From the NCBI GenBank assembly GCA_947631675.1, contig CANRMG010000097.1, positions 1 to 7,121 of the forward strand: a stretch of 7,121 nucleotides of DNA, given 5' to 3'. The notes below the pieces were generated by a model. It ran no database searches, was not told where the DNA came from, and saw only the letters and a list, made by a program, of their open reading frames with translations. The position numbers and the translations under genes are program-made. This document shows positions 6,618-7,121 of this stretch, one piece after another (position 1 is the first letter of the stretch; each line of letters opens with the position of its first letter). This stretch comes from an uncultured Oscillospiraceae bacterium (GTDB lineage: Bacteria; Bacillota_A; Clostridia; Oscillospirales; Oscillospiraceae).

Positions 6618-6646
6618 TTGACAAGCGCAGGAAATTGTGGTAGATT
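6618..6646 (+). promoter_or_regulatory. Sigma-A-type promoter of htpG
   Basis: A perfect TTGACA (-35, 6618-6623), a 17-nt spacer and TAGATT (-10, 6641-6646). The -10 box overlaps the first two bases of the CIRCE operator, so HrcA binding would block RNA polymerase. The expected transcript start is near 6653, inside the operator. Confidence 0.85.
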
Positions 6647-6671
6647 AGCACTCGGCAGAAAAGAGTGCTAA
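6645..6671 (+). promoter_or_regulatory. CIRCE operator (HrcA binding site) controlling htpG
   Basis: TTAGCACTC, 9 nt, GAGTGCTAA: a perfect 9-bp inverted repeat with the canonical spacing and sequence of the CIRCE element bound by the heat-shock repressor HrcA. It overlaps the -10 box and transcription start of htpG and ends 26 nt before the ATG. In Bacillus subtilis CIRCE controls groESL and dnaK operons rather than htpG, so its presence here places the Hsp90 gene in the HrcA regulon of this organism. Confidence 0.96.
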
Positions 6672-6697
6672 ATCTTCACAAAAGGAAGCGACTATAC

Positions 6698-7121
6698 ATG
6701 GCAAAGAAACAGTTCAAGGCCGAGTCGAAGAGGCTCTTAGACCTGATGATCAACTCCATCTACACCCACAAGGAGATATTTCTCCGGGAGATCATCTCCA
6801 ACGCCTCCGACGCCATCGATAAGCTCTGCTACCGTTCCCTGACGGACGAGACCGTGGGCATGGCCCGGGAGGATTTTCTCATCCGTGTGGACGCGGACAA
6901 GGACGGGCGCACCCTCACCGTCCGGGACAACGGTATCGGCATGACCAAGGAGGAGCTGGAAGCAAATCTCGGCGTCATCGCCTCCAGCGGCACCCGCCAC
7001 TTCCGGGACAGCCTGGCGGAGGATGAATCCGCCGCGGACGTGGACGTTATCGGCCAGTTCGGCGTGGGCTTTTACTCCGCCTTCATGGTCTCCGACAAGG
7101 TCACGGTCATCTCCCGGGCCT
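6698..7121 (+). CDS. htpG: HtpG, bacterial Hsp90 chaperone, N-terminal part (3' end outside window)
   Basis: ATP-dependent cytoplasmic chaperone of the Hsp90 family. The first 141 residues cover most of the N-terminal GHKL ATPase domain. [18 protein letters not shown] opens it, and [17 protein letters not shown] (27-43) holds the catalytic Glu and the ATP-binding Asn. DNGIGM (77-82) is the Mg-ATP Asp/Gly motif, IASSGT (94-99) lines the lid, and [13 protein letters not shown] (119-131) is the glycine-rich lid/ATP motif. All look intact. The middle and C-terminal dimerisation domains lie beyond the right edge. The ATG is preceded by AAAGGAAG at 9 nt. Its own promoter overlaps a perfect CIRCE element, so expression is probably repressed by HrcA and induced by heat or misfolded-protein stress. 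It diverges from the small secreted-protein gene. Confidence 0.97.
   Translation, partial: MAKKQFKAESKRLLDLMINSIYTHKEIFLREIISNASDAIDKLCYRSLTDETVGMAREDFLIRVDADKDGRTLTVRDNGIGMTKEELEANLGVIASSGTRHFRDSLAEDESAADVDVIGQFGVGFYSAFMVSDKVTVISRA

Overview
The window reads as chromosomal DNA of a fairly GC-rich Gram-positive anaerobe, most likely a clostridial gut bacterium of the Oscillospiraceae/Ruminococcaceae type (Flavonifractor/Oscillibacter-like). This is an inference from strong AGGAGG-type ribosome binding sites, GTG and TTG starts, a VanW-family cell-wall protein, a SpoVK/CbbX-like AAA+ ATPase, an HrcA-type CIRCE operator, and GC-rich codons interrupted by short AT-rich promoter islands. No phage, transposase, CRISPR array, tRNA or rRNA is visible.

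Layout. Five genes lie on the minus strand, and one partial gene on the plus strand diverges from them. From right to left on the minus strand: a small secreted protein with a DxDxDG motif (5702-6490), which has its own promoter and a clear intrinsic terminator; an AAA+ ATPase with an unusual helical N-terminal region (4090-5535), which has an AT-rich promoter; a roughly 140-bp intergenic stretch of repeat-like sequence whose first bases also supply the ATPase's stop codon; hemW, a radical SAM heme chaperone (2712-3950); a membrane-anchored VanW-family protein with a Pro/Glu/Gln-rich tail (733-2670); and the N-terminal third of methionyl-tRNA synthetase, metG (687 running off the left edge). 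On the plus strand at the right edge, htpG (Hsp90) begins at 6698 behind a consensus-like promoter and a perfect CIRCE element.

How the genes fit together. hemW, the vanW-like gene and metG are separated by 41 and 45 bp, each has a good ribosome binding site, and no terminator is visible between them, so they probably form an operon. They have no obvious common pathway: heme/radical SAM chemistry, cell envelope and translation. The AAA gene may feed into this operon across the repeat-like region, since no T-tract terminator is visible there. The 207-bp divergent region (6491-6697) carries two back-to-back promoters, the CIRCE operator and an in-phase TTGTAACA direct repeat.

Most of the window is ordinary housekeeping content. 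The items most worth a second look are CIRCE control of htpG, the repeat-derived end of the AAA+ protein and its unassigned N-terminal half, a Cys-to-Trp change in the MetRS zinc knuckle, and the low-complexity tail of the VanW protein. I do not see convincing evidence of a new multi-gene system.
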